A stretch of 64,000 bases of DNA, taken from the NCBI GenBank assembly GCA_949987705.1, contig OX465281.1, positions 255,722,542-255,786,541 of the forward strand, read 5' to 3'. This document shows, piece after piece, positions 1-10,356 of the stretch. Both the position numbers and the translations under genes were made by a program. The stretch is from Thereva unica (taxonomy: Eukaryota; Arthropoda; Insecta; Diptera; Therevidae). The notes under the pieces are model-generated. The model was not told the origin of the DNA and made no database searches. It was given only the letters and a program-made list of their open reading frames with translations. Each line of letters starts with the position of its first letter. Positions within the stretch are counted from its first letter, which is position 1.

Positions 1-230
1 CTAAAGAAAGGCGGATATATGCAAACACCACTGAACGGACTGCGCTGAATAACCGTGACGTGAAACTAGTAGATAAATTCTGCTACCTCGGTAGTATTAT
101 AACTGAAAATGGCGTGGCAGAAGAAGATGTCAGTTTCAGATAAAATAAAGCGCGAAGCATGCCTGTTCCGCATATGGAGATCAATGCAGATCTCAACTAA
201 CACCAAATTGCCGCTGTTCAACTCCTAGTT
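1..230 (+). mobile_element. Decayed non-LTR reverse-transcriptase remnant
   Basis: The plus strand can be read in pieces as the post-catalytic part of a non-LTR reverse transcriptase. It includes a VDKFCYLGSII-type motif followed by a region resembling the arginine/lysine-rich stretch that follows it in RTE-like and related elements. Stop codons and frame changes interrupt it, and it is cut by the window edge. The clade is uncertain; the YLGS motif and its surroundings are the only basis. Confidence 0.5.
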
Positions 231-464
231 TGCGAGGGCGGAACGGTTAGTGAAATTGCCCATATGTGCAAAATTTTGAAATGATCGGCTACATGAAACG
301 GAGTCAAAATTCAGTTCCAAAATGTGAACCGAACAAACTAATTACTATTGCAAGTTAAATAAATGAGTCCTTGTAATAAAGTCCACACTATATGAATGAT
401 TTGATTTCTTTTTCACAAAGCTGAGGTAATGATGAGGCTTTTAAACAGGCAATAATGAGATTTG

Positions 465-483
465 ATTGTTCTTTTATGCAATT
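465..483 (+). promoter_or_regulatory. Conserved upstream motif of OR copy 1
   Basis: The 19-bp word ATTGWTCYTTTATGCAATT occurs here, 112 bp before the presumed start codon of receptor copy 1, and recurs before copies 2, 3 and 4. The TATGCAATT core resembles POU/homeodomain-type sites. POU factors such as Acj6 and Pdm3 are known to regulate fly odorant-receptor genes, but binding here is inference. Confidence 0.45.
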
Positions 484-594
484 CAAATTACCTTACAACG
501 CATATGCCATTTTCTCACAATTTTCGCGGTAATTTCCTTGAAACACTTCGGACTGAAAAGTACAAAAATTTTCAGTTCCTATTCAATCCTCAAG

Positions 595-2007
595 ATGTCC
601 GCACTACAAAAAAAGGCGACTTTGGTAGAAGGAGCTGATGGTGCCATTACAATACTAAGAAAGCTTTCGGCAATTGTTGGTGCAGATGTCCTTGATCCGG
701 AGTACTCTCCCGATTGGAAGACAGCTTTGATAATTTTCTTTATAATCCTACATCAAGTCTCGAGCCTTAATGCGTTCTACTACTACAGAGATGATGTTAT
801 AATGGCGTTACGTTGCTTATCTACTTTCCTATTTGGAGCACAGGTCAGTACTTGTTTGTGGTTTCAATATTATAATATTTTTGTTTTATGTTAACAAGGG
901 CACAGTAAAATTGGCAACAGCGCTAAAACATAAAATGGCATATCAATCAATATTGAAGTTTATCCGAAATATTTATGTAGAAAATGAAACAGGATCGCCA
1001 CAACGAAGGGAAGCATTGGCAAAAACTATAAAGGATTGCAATTTTTATCTTAAAATAATAAAGCCATTTATTATGTTGTGTTCGTTATGGTTTTGATGTA
1101 TCCAATTGCTTACTACTTATACTTCAACGAACGAGAATTACTGTTTGTGTTTTACTTGCCAAATACAGATACAAAATCATTGACTGGATATTACATAAAT
1201 TTTGTATATCAACTAATAAGCCTTGTTTTTGGTGCTTTCGGGACGATAGCTGCTGATACGATTTTGGCATTTATGATCATTCATGTTCAACTGCTTTCGC
1301 GATTGTTTAAAATTTCCCTTGATGAAGCTGAAGAATTGTTAAACGAAAAAGATAATGGAGTAAATGATGCTAGAGCAAAACTTTTCAATTCTCTAAAAAT
1401 GCATCAAGACATCATCAATTTAAGGAAATCAATCGACCAGTGTTTCACAGCATCAATATTTGTTCAAATCGTTTTTTCAACCCTTCCGATTGCTTTACTA
1501 ATTTTCAATATTTTCTTTGTAAGTAATTTATAGTTGAATACTTCCACCCTGTCATTTCATATTATGACTTTTACATATTTCAACAATAAGACGATTTGGA
1601 TTGCTGGATTCCCAATCATTTGTTACTTCGTCATGCAGTTTCTTATTTATTGTCTGATTGGAACCTTACTAGAAGTGACGGCATTCTCGTCCATTTTCAA
1701 TATTAATTTAAAAATTAACAATGTTTCATTTAGAATGATGAAATAACTGATATTATTTATAATTTTAAGTGGTATCTATTTCCTATCGATTGCCAAAAAT
1801 TGATCCTTTTGGCTCTGTTACAATCACAAAATGCAAAATGTTTGACCATTGCAACAATTGCACCTTTGAATGTCGAAACTGGTGCAGCGGTAAGTGCACA
1901 TTATAAATTTTTTTATTTATTCATATATTCTCCATTTTATATTTTCAATTTAGGTTATGAAGACGATTTACTCGTATTTAATGATACTCATCAATTTCTT
2001 GAAGTAG
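595..2007 (+). pseudogene. Odorant receptor copy 1 (probable pseudogene)
   Basis: This is an insect odorant receptor (7tm_6 family), a seven-helix ligand-gated channel subunit of olfactory neuron membranes. Exons by comparison with copies 3 and 4 are 595-843, 899-1518, 1591-1680, 1734-1889 and 1954-2007, all meeting in phase 0. The last exon ends FLK-stop, as in the sister genes. The start was chosen because TCAAGATG is conserved in all four copies. Two lesions are visible. Exon 2 is 620 bp rather than 621: alignment to copy 3 shows one base missing near 1081-1095, giving a TGA at 1094. The donor after exon 3 reads GC (gacg|GCATTC) where copies 3 and 4 have GTATG. The rest of the frame is open, so the loss is recent or one lesion is an assembly error. 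Motifs such as LPNTD, KMHQDIIN and APLNVETG are preserved. Confidence 0.85.
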
Positions 2008-2281
2008 GAACAGATTGTCGATAATACTTCGACGTTCAAGCAACAACTCAGAGCACGTCTTATTTTTCTTATTTAGTGTAGGATCAACTATTGTGTATTG
2101 CAAAATTTTCTTCAAATTACTCTTAATTCTATTTTAAATAATAATTGGCATTTCTAAAGTAGTTAAGGTTGAAATAGTCTTTGATACATAAAGTATGATA
2201 TCATTGATTCAGTTGATTCCCTATTTTTTACAATTTAAGAACATTTTATTTGTAGTTTAATGCACCTACATACTTAAAGCA

Positions 2282-2287
2282 AATAAA
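2282..2287 (+). terminator. Possible polyadenylation signal of OR copy 1
   Basis: An AATAAA hexamer lies 275 bp beyond the stop codon of receptor copy 1. Its position is comparable to the AATAAA 3' of copies 3 and 4, although the flanking sequence has diverged. Confidence 0.4.
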
Positions 2288-2389
2288 AAACTGTGTTCAC
2301 TTGTTTCAATTTACAAAAGATATGAAGGATTAACACCACCACAATATAGAGTATAGAGAGCAGGCGTGTAGTAGCTGTCTTATCACTAT

Positions 2390-3800
2390 CGGGACTTTTG
2401 GAACATACACTCGCAGGCAGAACTATAGGCTTCTCACAACAAGCCAAGTATTAAGGAGTGACCCTAGATGCTAAGATCAACTGGAACCAGCATATGGACA
2501 CTCTGATGAGTAGAACGTGCAGATCTTGTGGGTCCACATGGGGTTTGCATTCGAAAACCATGTATTGGATATACCCCAATATCATTAGGCCCATGGTAAC
2601 TTATGGAGCTTTAGTTTGATGGCACAGAACGATGTTTAAGGGTTTCATGACCAATTTAAGCAAAATTCAAAGAATGGCCTGCCTCTCCATCACTGGGGCC
2701 ATCCGCACTTCCCCAACGACAGCGCTGGAGACTCTCCTCAATCTGGTACCCCTCCACCTTGAGTTAAGGAGTGCGCCATAAACGCGGCGCTGCGGCTAAA
2801 AGCGAAGGGTTACTTGGGCGCTGGTATTGGGCGGGGACATTCTGTAGTAACCAAGATCATAGAAGAGATTCCTGGAAGCGAGGATGCTATCGGACTGCAT
2901 GCCTTTTAGAATATCAAAATTTGAGCAATCTTATGTGCACATTAGGGTGGTTCAAAAATGGCAAAAAAAATTCAAAAAAACGTGCACCCCCCTATTTTTA
3001 AGTTCAATTAAAATGATGATTTTTGGCGGCAACCGGAGAATTTTTGATTGAGATTAACCATTGCCGCCGAGCACATTTCGTTTTAGAGATTTACGATTTT
3101 TAAACGATAATAAAAAATTGATAATTTTGTTCATTTACGTCCATTAAACTACCTAGATCGTGGCTTCTATATGGTTTTCGAGGTCGCTGATTACGAATTT
3201 GTTGTCAAATCGAAGGTTTGACAAATGACAGCTGTCAAAAGCGCTGTCAACTATGAACAAAATATTTAATTTTTTTACAAAATGACGTGAAATTTCGTGC
3301 TATAGAGGGTTTTCGAGGTCGCTGATTACGAATATGACGTCAAATCAAAGGTTTGCAACATGACAGCTGTCTAAAACAGCTGTTAAAAATCGTAAATCTC
3401 TAAAACGAAATGTGCTCGTCGGCAATGGTTAATCTCAATCAAAAATTCTCCGGTTGCCGCCAAAAATCATCATTTTAATTGAACTTAAAGATAGGGGGGT
3501 GCACGTTTTTTTTGAAATTTTTTTTTTCCATTTTTGAATCACCCTAGTGCACATAAAGGATAGGCTAACCTGCACTTTTCCTAAAGTATTGCCGTGTGGC
3601 CTAGTATGGGACACGGATGGCTCTAAAACAGAGAAAGGTGTAGGCACCGGAATTTGGAGTGGAAGCCCCAGATTCAGCAGGGCGATAAGCCTAGGCACTC
3701 TAACAACTGTCTTTCAAGCAGAGGTGTACGCTATTCTGGTATGCACCCATGAGAACTTAAGAAGAGCCTACCAAAATAAACGGATTCTTCTTCTGTAAGA
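2390..3800 (+). mobile_element. LOA-clade retrotransposon fragment, split by a MITE
   Basis: The plus strand shows the C-terminal reverse-transcriptase region (YLGVTLD-like, RPMVTYGAL, QRMACLSITGAIRT). After the inserted inverted-repeat element at 2943-3546 it continues into an RNase H domain with WDTDGSKTEKG and VFQAEVYAI. The same motif order occurs in the LOA copy at 28.9-30.4 kb, and reverse transcriptase followed by RNase H is characteristic of LOA elements. Several frame changes and an internal stop show that it is dead. The RNase H reading stops near 3790, so the 3' end is missing. Confidence 0.75.
2943..3546. mobile_element. 604-bp inverted-repeat MITE with 8-bp TSD
   Basis: The element starts TAGGGTGGTTCAAAAATGG and ends with the near-complement (CCATTTTTGAATCACCCTA). 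The inverted arms run about 150 bp, including the matching pair around 3045-3105 and 3385-3445. It is flanked by a perfect 8-bp duplication GTGCACAT at 2935-2942 and 3547-3554. There is no transposase frame. An 8-bp TSD suits hAT or P-type mobilisation. It interrupts the RNase H region of the LOA remnant, so it inserted later. Confidence 0.88.
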
Positions 3801-4295
3801 TTACAGGTCCTACAAAATGAAAGTATTTTACCTTCATTTGGACTGTAATTTTAGTTAAGTGTCATCTGTTGGTCTATACATACATACTTTCTAAACCCAC
3901 TCCTAGATGGCGCTGTCATGGAGAACTTTGTGGCGACTACGATGCGTTCACCGCGACATCCACATGTCAAACATAAAGACACAAACCGCTGTACACAAAC
4001 CACGGCGAAAACACTTAACTTCTATGCGGCGAATCCCAAAGGTTTTATTCAGTAGGCGTAGGTTAATTTATTATTTTAACTTTAAGGAATTGTCATAATT
4101 TTAAGTTAGTTATAAATCGATTGTCTTACTGGTAACAACCAGGTTGAATTAACTGATATCAATTAATAAAAGTGTTTAAAAAGCATCCCGGCGTTATTCC
4201 TGTGAGTGACTAGCCCCACAACTTCGTTGAAAATTTTCTACATTCATATGATGCTGAAACTTTTGTATGTAGAAGTTTTTTGTTACGAGATATCT
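3801..4295. other. Intergenic spacer, nothing recognised
   Basis: This is AT-rich DNA between the LOA remnant and a hAT fragment. A 63-codon frame beginning near 3907 is basic and shows no domain; I do not regard it as a gene. Confidence 0.4.
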
Positions 4296-4725
4296 ACAGA
4301 GCCGGCGTTTAGGTTTTTTTTGCGCCCGGTGCACCATGCCATATTGCGCCCCATAAGCTGTTCATTTTTGAAGGCAGTAAAGGACAATGGAAAAAGACAC
4401 AAACACTCGCTGTACGGAGAAATAATTTTCTTGGTTTGCAACAGATTACATAGGAAGTTTCATCCAACCAAAAAAATCTGCTGAAAACGTCGTTTGCAGA
4501 GAAGAGAGTAGGAGAGGATGATGGGGTGGGTAGATTATTTAAACCTCTGATTCTTGCTCTTTTCTTAAAGGAGTCGCAGAAGGAAGAATTTTAACAACAA
4601 CAAGCTGGAGCATTCTAACGTATAGTTGGTTGGAAACGTCGGTTTTTGTGGAAACCCATGCGACTGTGTACTAATTTTCAAAAGGGAATGAACGATTATA
4701 GTCAAATTTGTTAGACAGCAAAGGA
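4296..4725 (-). mobile_element. Truncated hAT-type element
   Basis: It begins CAGAGCCGGCGTTTAGG and continues through cgcccggtgca, the same end as the complete element at 53775-54666, in opposite orientation. Internal similarity to that copy continues through the segments gaaacccatgcga and aaaagggaa-tgacgattata. The other terminus is absent and similarity fades after about 4720, so this is a one-ended fragment without transposase coding. Confidence 0.7.
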
Positions 4726-6548
4726 ACAAAACAGAGCAATAAAAGAATAATTATCGCCACAAGGAATTTTGTCCTCCTATGTTTGTATGTTCCATAATAA
4801 CTCTAAAACCAGTCAACCGACCTCCACAAACATTGAACAACTTATTATCTACATCAAAGAGTAGCTTTGGCATTGGTACCTACTTTCAAAAATCACTCGT
4901 AGAGGGGGCCAGCATAGAGAGTCTTGTTAAAAATACGATATAAAGCACATTAATAGAATGTTCTACGATGGTAACAATTTTGGAAATGGAGGTTTTTGGA
5001 GTGCAAGAAGGCGAGTGCTGATTACTTTCTCAAACCACCCGTAGGCGCGCAGCTATAAAGCTTCTATCTACCTGATATTTTGTAATTTGATCAAGATTAA
5101 AGAAATATGACCAGCCATCAACAACGTAGAACTAACTCAACAATTCTTTATTTGACGCAATTTCGACAGGATTTTCTTCCTGATCTCTCACTCAGGAGGC
5201 ATTGGCATATACGCCTTCGTTTAGTTTTTTGCCAGTGTCACATAGCCAGACTTACACGAGGCAGTACATTTATCGCTTACACGATGGTAAATTGTACTGA
5301 GGCCTTAATTTTGTTATATACTCCGATTCAAAAATAACATCCTTCTAGTATATGAGCGTATATCGATATAAACGAGGCGAGGTGTGATTGTAAATACGTA
5401 GTGTAGAGGTATACATATATTTCTTTCTTCTTACTTCTTTTGTGGCCAATTTTAAATGTTCGCCAGCTCCTCAAGTAAAGAGTATTTTAATAGATCAACA
5501 AATAGCAGCAATTAGAGCGGCTGAGATAAATGAACAGCGCGACGCGCCCTTACAAGGCAAACGAGCCAGCGCTTCCAACTTGAGAATGAGAAGAACACGA
5601 TTACAGCATACCCATGCACCATGTTATGATTGTTTCAATAGATAAATAGTGGCAACATGTCATGATTCAAAATTTAAAAAGCACATAGGTTGTGCTGCTC
5701 CAATGGCAAAGCTGCTTATGACGACTGAATATTCCATCTGAGGTACTTGGGGCCGGTGGATAGAACTTTTTCGTCTCCGAACATGTTTTACTACTTCCTT
5801 TATTTCGCTCCGAGTAAAGTGTAATGTGTCACCCATCATTTTCTTTACCACCATAAAGAAAGTATAGTGCGGTAAGTATAGTATAGGTATAATTCATAAT
5901 GACCACTCCACCGAGTCCACACACCTAATTCTTGGGACTCCGGTTAGAATCTGCCTTAGATCATCAGCGCAAAAGCCCACTCAAGACATACAAAGTCACC
6001 ACAGCGGACTTCAACTAATTTAACACAGGCGGCTCTCAGACCTAAAGCTTCACCACTAACAAATAAAGGTTATTGTCCGGAATACAAAATACATCCGAGT
6101 CCACCACCACATTCCAAAACAAAGTTTAGCCAAGACACATACCTAAACCTGCGTCAGCATAGACCTACTACACACTAAACATGCTCAAGATATTCTCACA
6201 TATGCGAAGGGGATTGCTGTATTAAGATTTCTAGTTTTGACGTTAAGTGAGTTTTACTTAAAACAAGACAAGAAGCTCTGTTTAGAGCAGTCCAGAAAAT
6301 TTCTATTTGCAAAAGTTGACCTTCAATTTCCAATTGTCACTATAGTCGACTCTTTTGAAGTGATGTTGCAGGAGCGTACGTCGGTCGTCAAACAAACCAT
6401 ACTAACAACTGGAATTGAGTTGGACTTCATATCAAAAATAAACCAGGTAATTGTTGTAAAGAAAAGGCTCTTTAGCAAGCAATTAAGTATAATTTTCCTT
6501 CAATAAGCGAGAATTTAAAAATTAAGTGATTTCACAGCGAATGGCTTA
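4726..6548. other. Intergenic spacer, no gene recognised
   Basis: This is mixed-composition DNA between the hAT fragment and receptor copy 2. The frames at 5107-5337, 5442-5645 and 6237-6506 have no recognisable domains, no exon-like borders and no paralogue in the window. The last ~60 bp before 6548 resemble the leader of receptor copies 3 and 4. Confidence 0.45.
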
Positions 6549-6567
6549 ATTGTTCTTTTATGCAATT
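6549..6567 (+). promoter_or_regulatory. Conserved upstream motif of OR copy 2
   Basis: The sequence matches ATTGWTCYTTTATGCAATT exactly, 73 bp before the degenerate start codon of copy 2. Upstream, GATTTCACAGCGAATGG parallels GATTGTACAGCGAAAGG of copy 3. Confidence 0.45.
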
Positions 6568-6639
6568 ATACAATTATCACTACAAGCACAACCGATTGAA
6601 AGTCCAGTAACACTCTTCAGTATACATTCAGCCTTCAAG

Positions 6640-7012
6640 ATGCATGCAGTACGAAGTAAAGCGTCTATGGTAAAAGGAGGTATTGATTTGATTTCACTAC
6701 TAAGAACGTTTGCTGGAGTTGCATTCATCCGAGCCACTCACCAAATTGGAAAGCAGCTTTATCGATTTTCATTCTTATACTCCATCATAATGGATGGGAA
6801 TTGTAATACATTACAGTTCTATAGAAATGACGTTGGGATGATGGCACTTCGTTGTCTATGCACTTTTGCATTTGCAACTCAGGTCAGTACTATTTCATTT
6901 TGTTTGAATTTATCAGGGTGTCGTGAAATTTGCAGCAGCTTTGATGTATAAAAGCAAATATTGATCAATATTTCCATTTATCCCAAATATTTTATGGAAG
7001 CTGAAACACTTA
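6640..7012 (+). pseudogene. Odorant receptor copy 2, truncated pseudogene
   Basis: Exon 1 (6640-6882) starts at the family's conserved CAAGATG and ends at a GTCAGT donor. Its beginning and end align with copies 3 and 4 (LRCLCTFAFATQ). The middle is out of frame: the family motif PNWKAALSIF is readable only in a neighbouring frame, so at least two compensating indels are present. After the intron (acceptor tatcag, about 6918) exon 2 starts GVVKFAAAL and meets an in-frame TGA after KSKY. Homology stops near 7012, leaving about 60 percent of exon 2 and all later exons missing. Confidence 0.88.
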
Positions 7013-7570
7013 AAGAGGTTTGCTTGCTTGTGAGAACCTGCAGACTATACGAAATTCTCCCCGTGGGTGCTGGGTACAGTGATAGGCCCATTCCAGACCA
7101 ATGCTACAGGGGTCTCTCTAGGAACATCTTCTACCTTCCTGTAGACCAATCAGATTTTTTTAAAGGAAGGAAAGGTTGCTAGACCTTCACATCAGGTGCA
7201 AGCTGGGGTCTCCTTTCCCCTTCATATCTATTAGTTCGCTTTCTGAAAAGATAAATCAATAGAGGGTGCGTTACACTACCTAGTCAGAAAAATCGAACTT
7301 CACTAAAGAAACTGGTTTAAGCCCATTCCTTGTCATCGAACGGGTTTTCGACCGGACGACATACCGAACGAGCCTTTAGGGGAATCAATATGTCTCTTTG
7401 GTTGCATTGTCAAACTTTACGAGCGGGTGATCTGTAACAAAATATTCCATAAGGCAAAGTAAAGCACTGATGTAGTCAACATGGTGCTGTGGGCATGCCA
7501 GGATCAGTCTTAGAGAAAAATTACTACTGCGCATTGCTAACCATGCTTTCAGCTCCTCGAAATAGACCCA
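7013..7570. other. Spacer, nothing recognised
   Basis: Non-receptor sequence begins abruptly after the truncated exon 2 of copy 2. I see no coding pattern or repeat shared with the rest of the window. Confidence 0.35.
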
Positions 7571-7574
7571 AATA

Positions 7575-7830
7575 TTCAAGGTCAAACTAGGACTAGGTCC
7601 TGGGCTCTGTGCTGTGGATCGCAATGTATAATGATGTGTTGAAGCTTCGCCTCCCAAAAGAAGCAGAAGCTGCGATCGAGTTTGCGGATGATATCGAGGT
7701 AGTCAACACAGAGATAGGATCGAATTGAACGAACCGATCTGGAAGATTAAAACGTTGCTAGAAGGCACTGACAGTTGATAAGCACAAAACTGAAGCTGTG
7801 CTAATAATAGCCAAACGGTTCTTTCAAGCC
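7575..7830 (+). mobile_element. R1-clade reverse-transcriptase fragment
   Basis: The plus strand reads VLGSVLWIAMYNDVLKLRLP and then a FADDIEVV motif, the catalytic YADD/FADD block of a non-LTR reverse transcriptase. The following DKHKTEAVLI resembles the motif after the catalytic box in R1-clade elements. A frame change lies between the two blocks. Neither end of the element is seen; it is a small dead piece. Confidence 0.6.
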
Positions 7831-8171
7831 TTCCTTAGCGTATTACCCCATCCTTTTCGTTACTCGTGTAATCGTGAAATGGTGTTTCGCCCGGTTGTTT
7901 TCTTGCCTCCTTTTTTAAGGGAGGGTTGCCGGGAGCGGTTGAGTTGTCCAAGGTCGTGTGAGAACAAACATCTTATTACAAAATAACATTTCTTTATTCA
8001 TTCAAAAAATCCTTATACACTAACAATTTCGGTCTCTTAAATCTAAGTAAATACTTATAATCTCTGGATTCATGTTTACATGGTTCTTGTAGGTATATCT
8101 AAGTAACTGACTACGGGTTATCTCTAGGTACATGCTTCTTACTGATGTATTGTCAAGCAGCTATAGTAAGC
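7831..8171. other. Spacer, nothing recognised
   Basis: AT-rich sequence between the R1 fragment and a duplicated block. No open frame of interest. Confidence 0.35.
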
Positions 8172-8466
8172 TGGGGTCGGTGGTATTGCTGGTGCGCTCT
8201 AGGAGGATGCAGTGTTCGGTATATGGGCGGTCTTGTATCTGGTCATACCGTGACACTAGTATAGGAAATGCTGCCGGGAACAGCGTCGGATCATACACCA
8301 CGACACTGGTCCATACATCGCGACACGGTATAGGACCGGAGAAGTTGACCTTTCCGCAACGAGCCTGGTTAAAAACTAAATTTTGGCCTGGTAAAGCGGT
8401 TTATTTTATAGCTAGAAAGCTTGTCGGCGTAAGAAGCTTTAAAGCTTCGAAGTGAAGCTTTCAAAG
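8172..8466. repeat. Direct repeat block, copy A
   Basis: This block matches 9427-9902 over its whole length (gaggtcggtggtatt-, gttcggtatatgg-, gcggtttattttatagctag, gaagctttcaaaggaga). Copy A lacks about 180 bp present in copy B. The block itself contains short internal repeats built around GGATC-TACACCAC and CGACACTGGT. The paired arrangement could be LTR remains or a segmental duplication; no gag-pol coding lies between the copies. Confidence 0.7.
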
Positions 8467-8499
8467 GAGAACCTTTTTTAACCGTTTTTAACGGAAGCA

Positions 8500-8720
8500 C
8501 TGGATATCCAAACTCGACCAAAAGATTTAAATTGCCGATTACTGAGCTGTATGTATGGGCGTACGACGGGCATATAAAGGCCAATTGCATAACATTTTCG
8601 TTATGTGCAATCGACCATTGGATTATCATGTTATAGCGAAACAAGCTCGCCAGTCGGTTTGTACGCAAAGTGTGTTGTTCGTAGTTTAGTGGGAAATTTT
8701 GTTATTTAACCGCGAACCGC
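8500..8720 (+). repeat. GGCC-rich repeat family, partial copy
   Basis: This is the 3' part of the family seen more completely at 47320-47660. Shared strings include gagctgtatgt-, aacattttcgttatgtgcaa, ggattatcat, gaaacaagctcgccag and aattttgttatttaac. The start of the element is missing. No coding potential is visible. Confidence 0.65.
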
Positions 8721-9118
8721 AAACAAATATCTATAAACATTCTTAAATGTTCGAAATCGAACATCGCTCGACCACATTTTATAAAAATCTTATACGCTAT
8801 GACTCATGACTCAAGGGAGCTTTGCTGGAGTTTTCAAAATTTTATAGAAAAAAAGAAAACGGGCAATTATCTTCGTCGCCATAAAATGCGACATTAGTAT
8901 ACTCAATAGCCCGGCTCTCATTCGATACGGAGGACAAGCAGCTTTGCAGATGTGGTTAGAATTTAGTTGGGGGACTGCTTAGGTAAAGCCACTCTCGGGC
9001 TTCGGTAGAAAAAGGCATTTGCAACAGATGAACAAAATAAAAGTTTTTCGATACCGGATCACATATCCACAGGCGCCCATGAATATTTCTTTTTGCAACG
9101 TTCCATTTCCCGCTGGGA
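8721..9118. repeat. Spacer with an intron-type repeat at 8862-8920
   Basis: The string GGGCAATTATCTTCGTCGCC followed by ATAAAATGCGAC recurs in intron 4 of receptor copies 3 (about 13190) and 4 (about 22646 and 22900). It marks a dispersed AT-rich repeat. The rest is unrecognised. Confidence 0.45.
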
Positions 9119-9390
9119 CCCCAGTGGGACTTGTAAGCTTACAGAAGTACTGAAAAGAGCACTTACTGGTAAGAGGTAGGCCTTACTATACCCCTTACAG
9201 ATGAGTAGTTTTGTAAATACTCTAAGGTAAGTATATACGTCACTACTCTAGGGAAAGTAAAAAAGTAAGGCCTTACCTTCTATGAAATCGTGTGTAAAAA
9301 TAAGCACTTCTGTAAGGGGTATGGTAAGGCCTACTCCTTACCAGTAAATGCTCTTTTCAGTACTTCTGTAAGCTTACAGGTCCTACTGGG
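9119..9390. mobile_element. Foldback element with ~80-bp inverted arms
   Basis: Left arm 9119-9202 (CCCAGTGGGACTTGTAAGCT through accccttacaga) and right arm about 9310-9390 are near-perfect complements. They enclose about 105 bp that again contains GTAAGG-type words. No clear TSD was found and nothing is encoded. It sits between the two direct-repeat blocks. Transcription across it would give a long hairpin. Confidence 0.75.
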
Positions 9391-9426
9391 TATCTGCCCA
9401 TTAGTATACTCTACATGTGCTTAAGC

Positions 9427-9902
9427 TGAGGTCGGTGGTATTACTGGTGCGGTCTAGGAGGATATATGTGTAATGCGGTGTTCGGTATATGGTCGGTCTT
9501 GTATCTGGTCATAGCGCGACACTGGTATAGGAAATGCTACCGGAACAGCGTCGGATCGTACACCACGGCACTGGTCCAGGAAACAGTCCTCAGGTATTCG
9601 GTCGATATGTGTTATGTGTGCGGTCTAAGTGTGCCGGATCATACACCACCACACGGTCTAGCAATCGCTACTTCGGCACATTGTCGGATCGTACAACATG
9701 ACAAGGCCTGGGCAACATTCCTCAGGTAATGTGTGTATAGTGTAACCGCGCAGGCACGATATAGGACCGGATAAGATGACCTCTGCGGAACGAGCCTAGT
9801 TAAAGACTGAATTTTGGCGTGGTGAAGCGGTTTATTTTATAGCTAGAAAGCTCGTCGGCGGAGGAAGCTTTAAAGCTTCGAACTGAAGCTTTCAAAGGAG
9901 AG
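9427..9902. repeat. Direct repeat block, copy B
   Basis: This is the longer partner of 8172-8466. Its extra segment is made of further degenerate copies of the internal unit (variants of GGATCGTACACCACGGCACT near 9560, 9650 and 9690). The longer form therefore probably arose by unit amplification, or copy A lost units. Confidence 0.65.
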
Positions 9903-9983
9903 TAACCCAGCCTGCTGAGTAAATGATTATTTTCCTAGAGCTTTGTTAGGAGAAGGATTGTTAGTAACGATTTGTGGTTCGTT

Positions 9984-10167
9984 ACATGGTACAATAATTA
10001 CAAGGTAAGCTCATAAGCGCCCCGTGACGTCACTCAGATCTTAGTTCACAAAGGAAAAAAGCTTTCTCGTGACGTCACTCAGATCTTTTCTCATATAAAA
10101 ATGGTAGAAGCTTTTCAATATGGAAACAGAGCTTTCCTTGCGAGCCTACTTTGTATTATTGTACCAT
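9984..10167. mobile_element. 184-bp hAT-type MITE carrying two CRE palindromes
   Basis: It is flanked by a perfect 8-bp duplication GGTTCGTT (9976-9983 and 10168-10175). Terminal inverted repeats of about 26 bp (ATGGTACAATAAT..., ending ATTATTGTACCAT) bound a core holding the direct repeat GTGACGTCACTCAGATCTT twice, about 48 bp apart. Each repeat contains the cAMP-response palindrome TGACGTCA. It encodes nothing. It lies about 320 bp before the start codon of receptor copy 3. Confidence 0.85.
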
Positions 10168-10213
10168 GGTTCGTTGAAGATGAAAGTTTATTATGAATGA
10201 AGAAGAAGATGCA

Positions 10214-10220
10214 TATATAA
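10214..10220 (+). promoter_or_regulatory. TATA-like box of OR copy 3
   Basis: TATATAA lies 272 bp before the start codon; copy 4 has TATATAAA at 273 bp, so the spacing is conserved. The homology between the two genes begins about here. Whether this box or a downstream initiator sets the transcription start cannot be read from the sequence. Confidence 0.4.
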
Positions 10221-10337
10221 TGAGTTCCTTACCAGAATGCCATACAATATGAAGGATGTAAATTCCATTTTGCAAGAATGCAATTAAGTAATTTTCCTCC
10301 AGGTTAAAAACGAAGTGATTGTACAGCGAAAGGATTA

Positions 10338-10356
10338 ATTGATCCTTTATGCAATT
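10338..10356 (+). promoter_or_regulatory. Conserved upstream motif of OR copy 3
   Basis: Exact match to ATTGWTCYTTTATGCAATT, 130 bp before the start codon, preceded by the also conserved ACAGCGAAAGGATTA. Conserved across functional and dead copies alike. Confidence 0.5.

Noticed and set aside
466..894. ATG at 466 as start of OR copy 1
   Set aside because: The upstream ATG is not conserved as an in-frame start in copies 3 and 4, whereas TCAAGATG at 595 aligns in all copies and gives the family's normal N-terminus.
8172..9902. CRISPR-like or satellite array
   Set aside because: Only two large blocks with a few degenerate sub-units, no regular spacers, and eukaryotic context.
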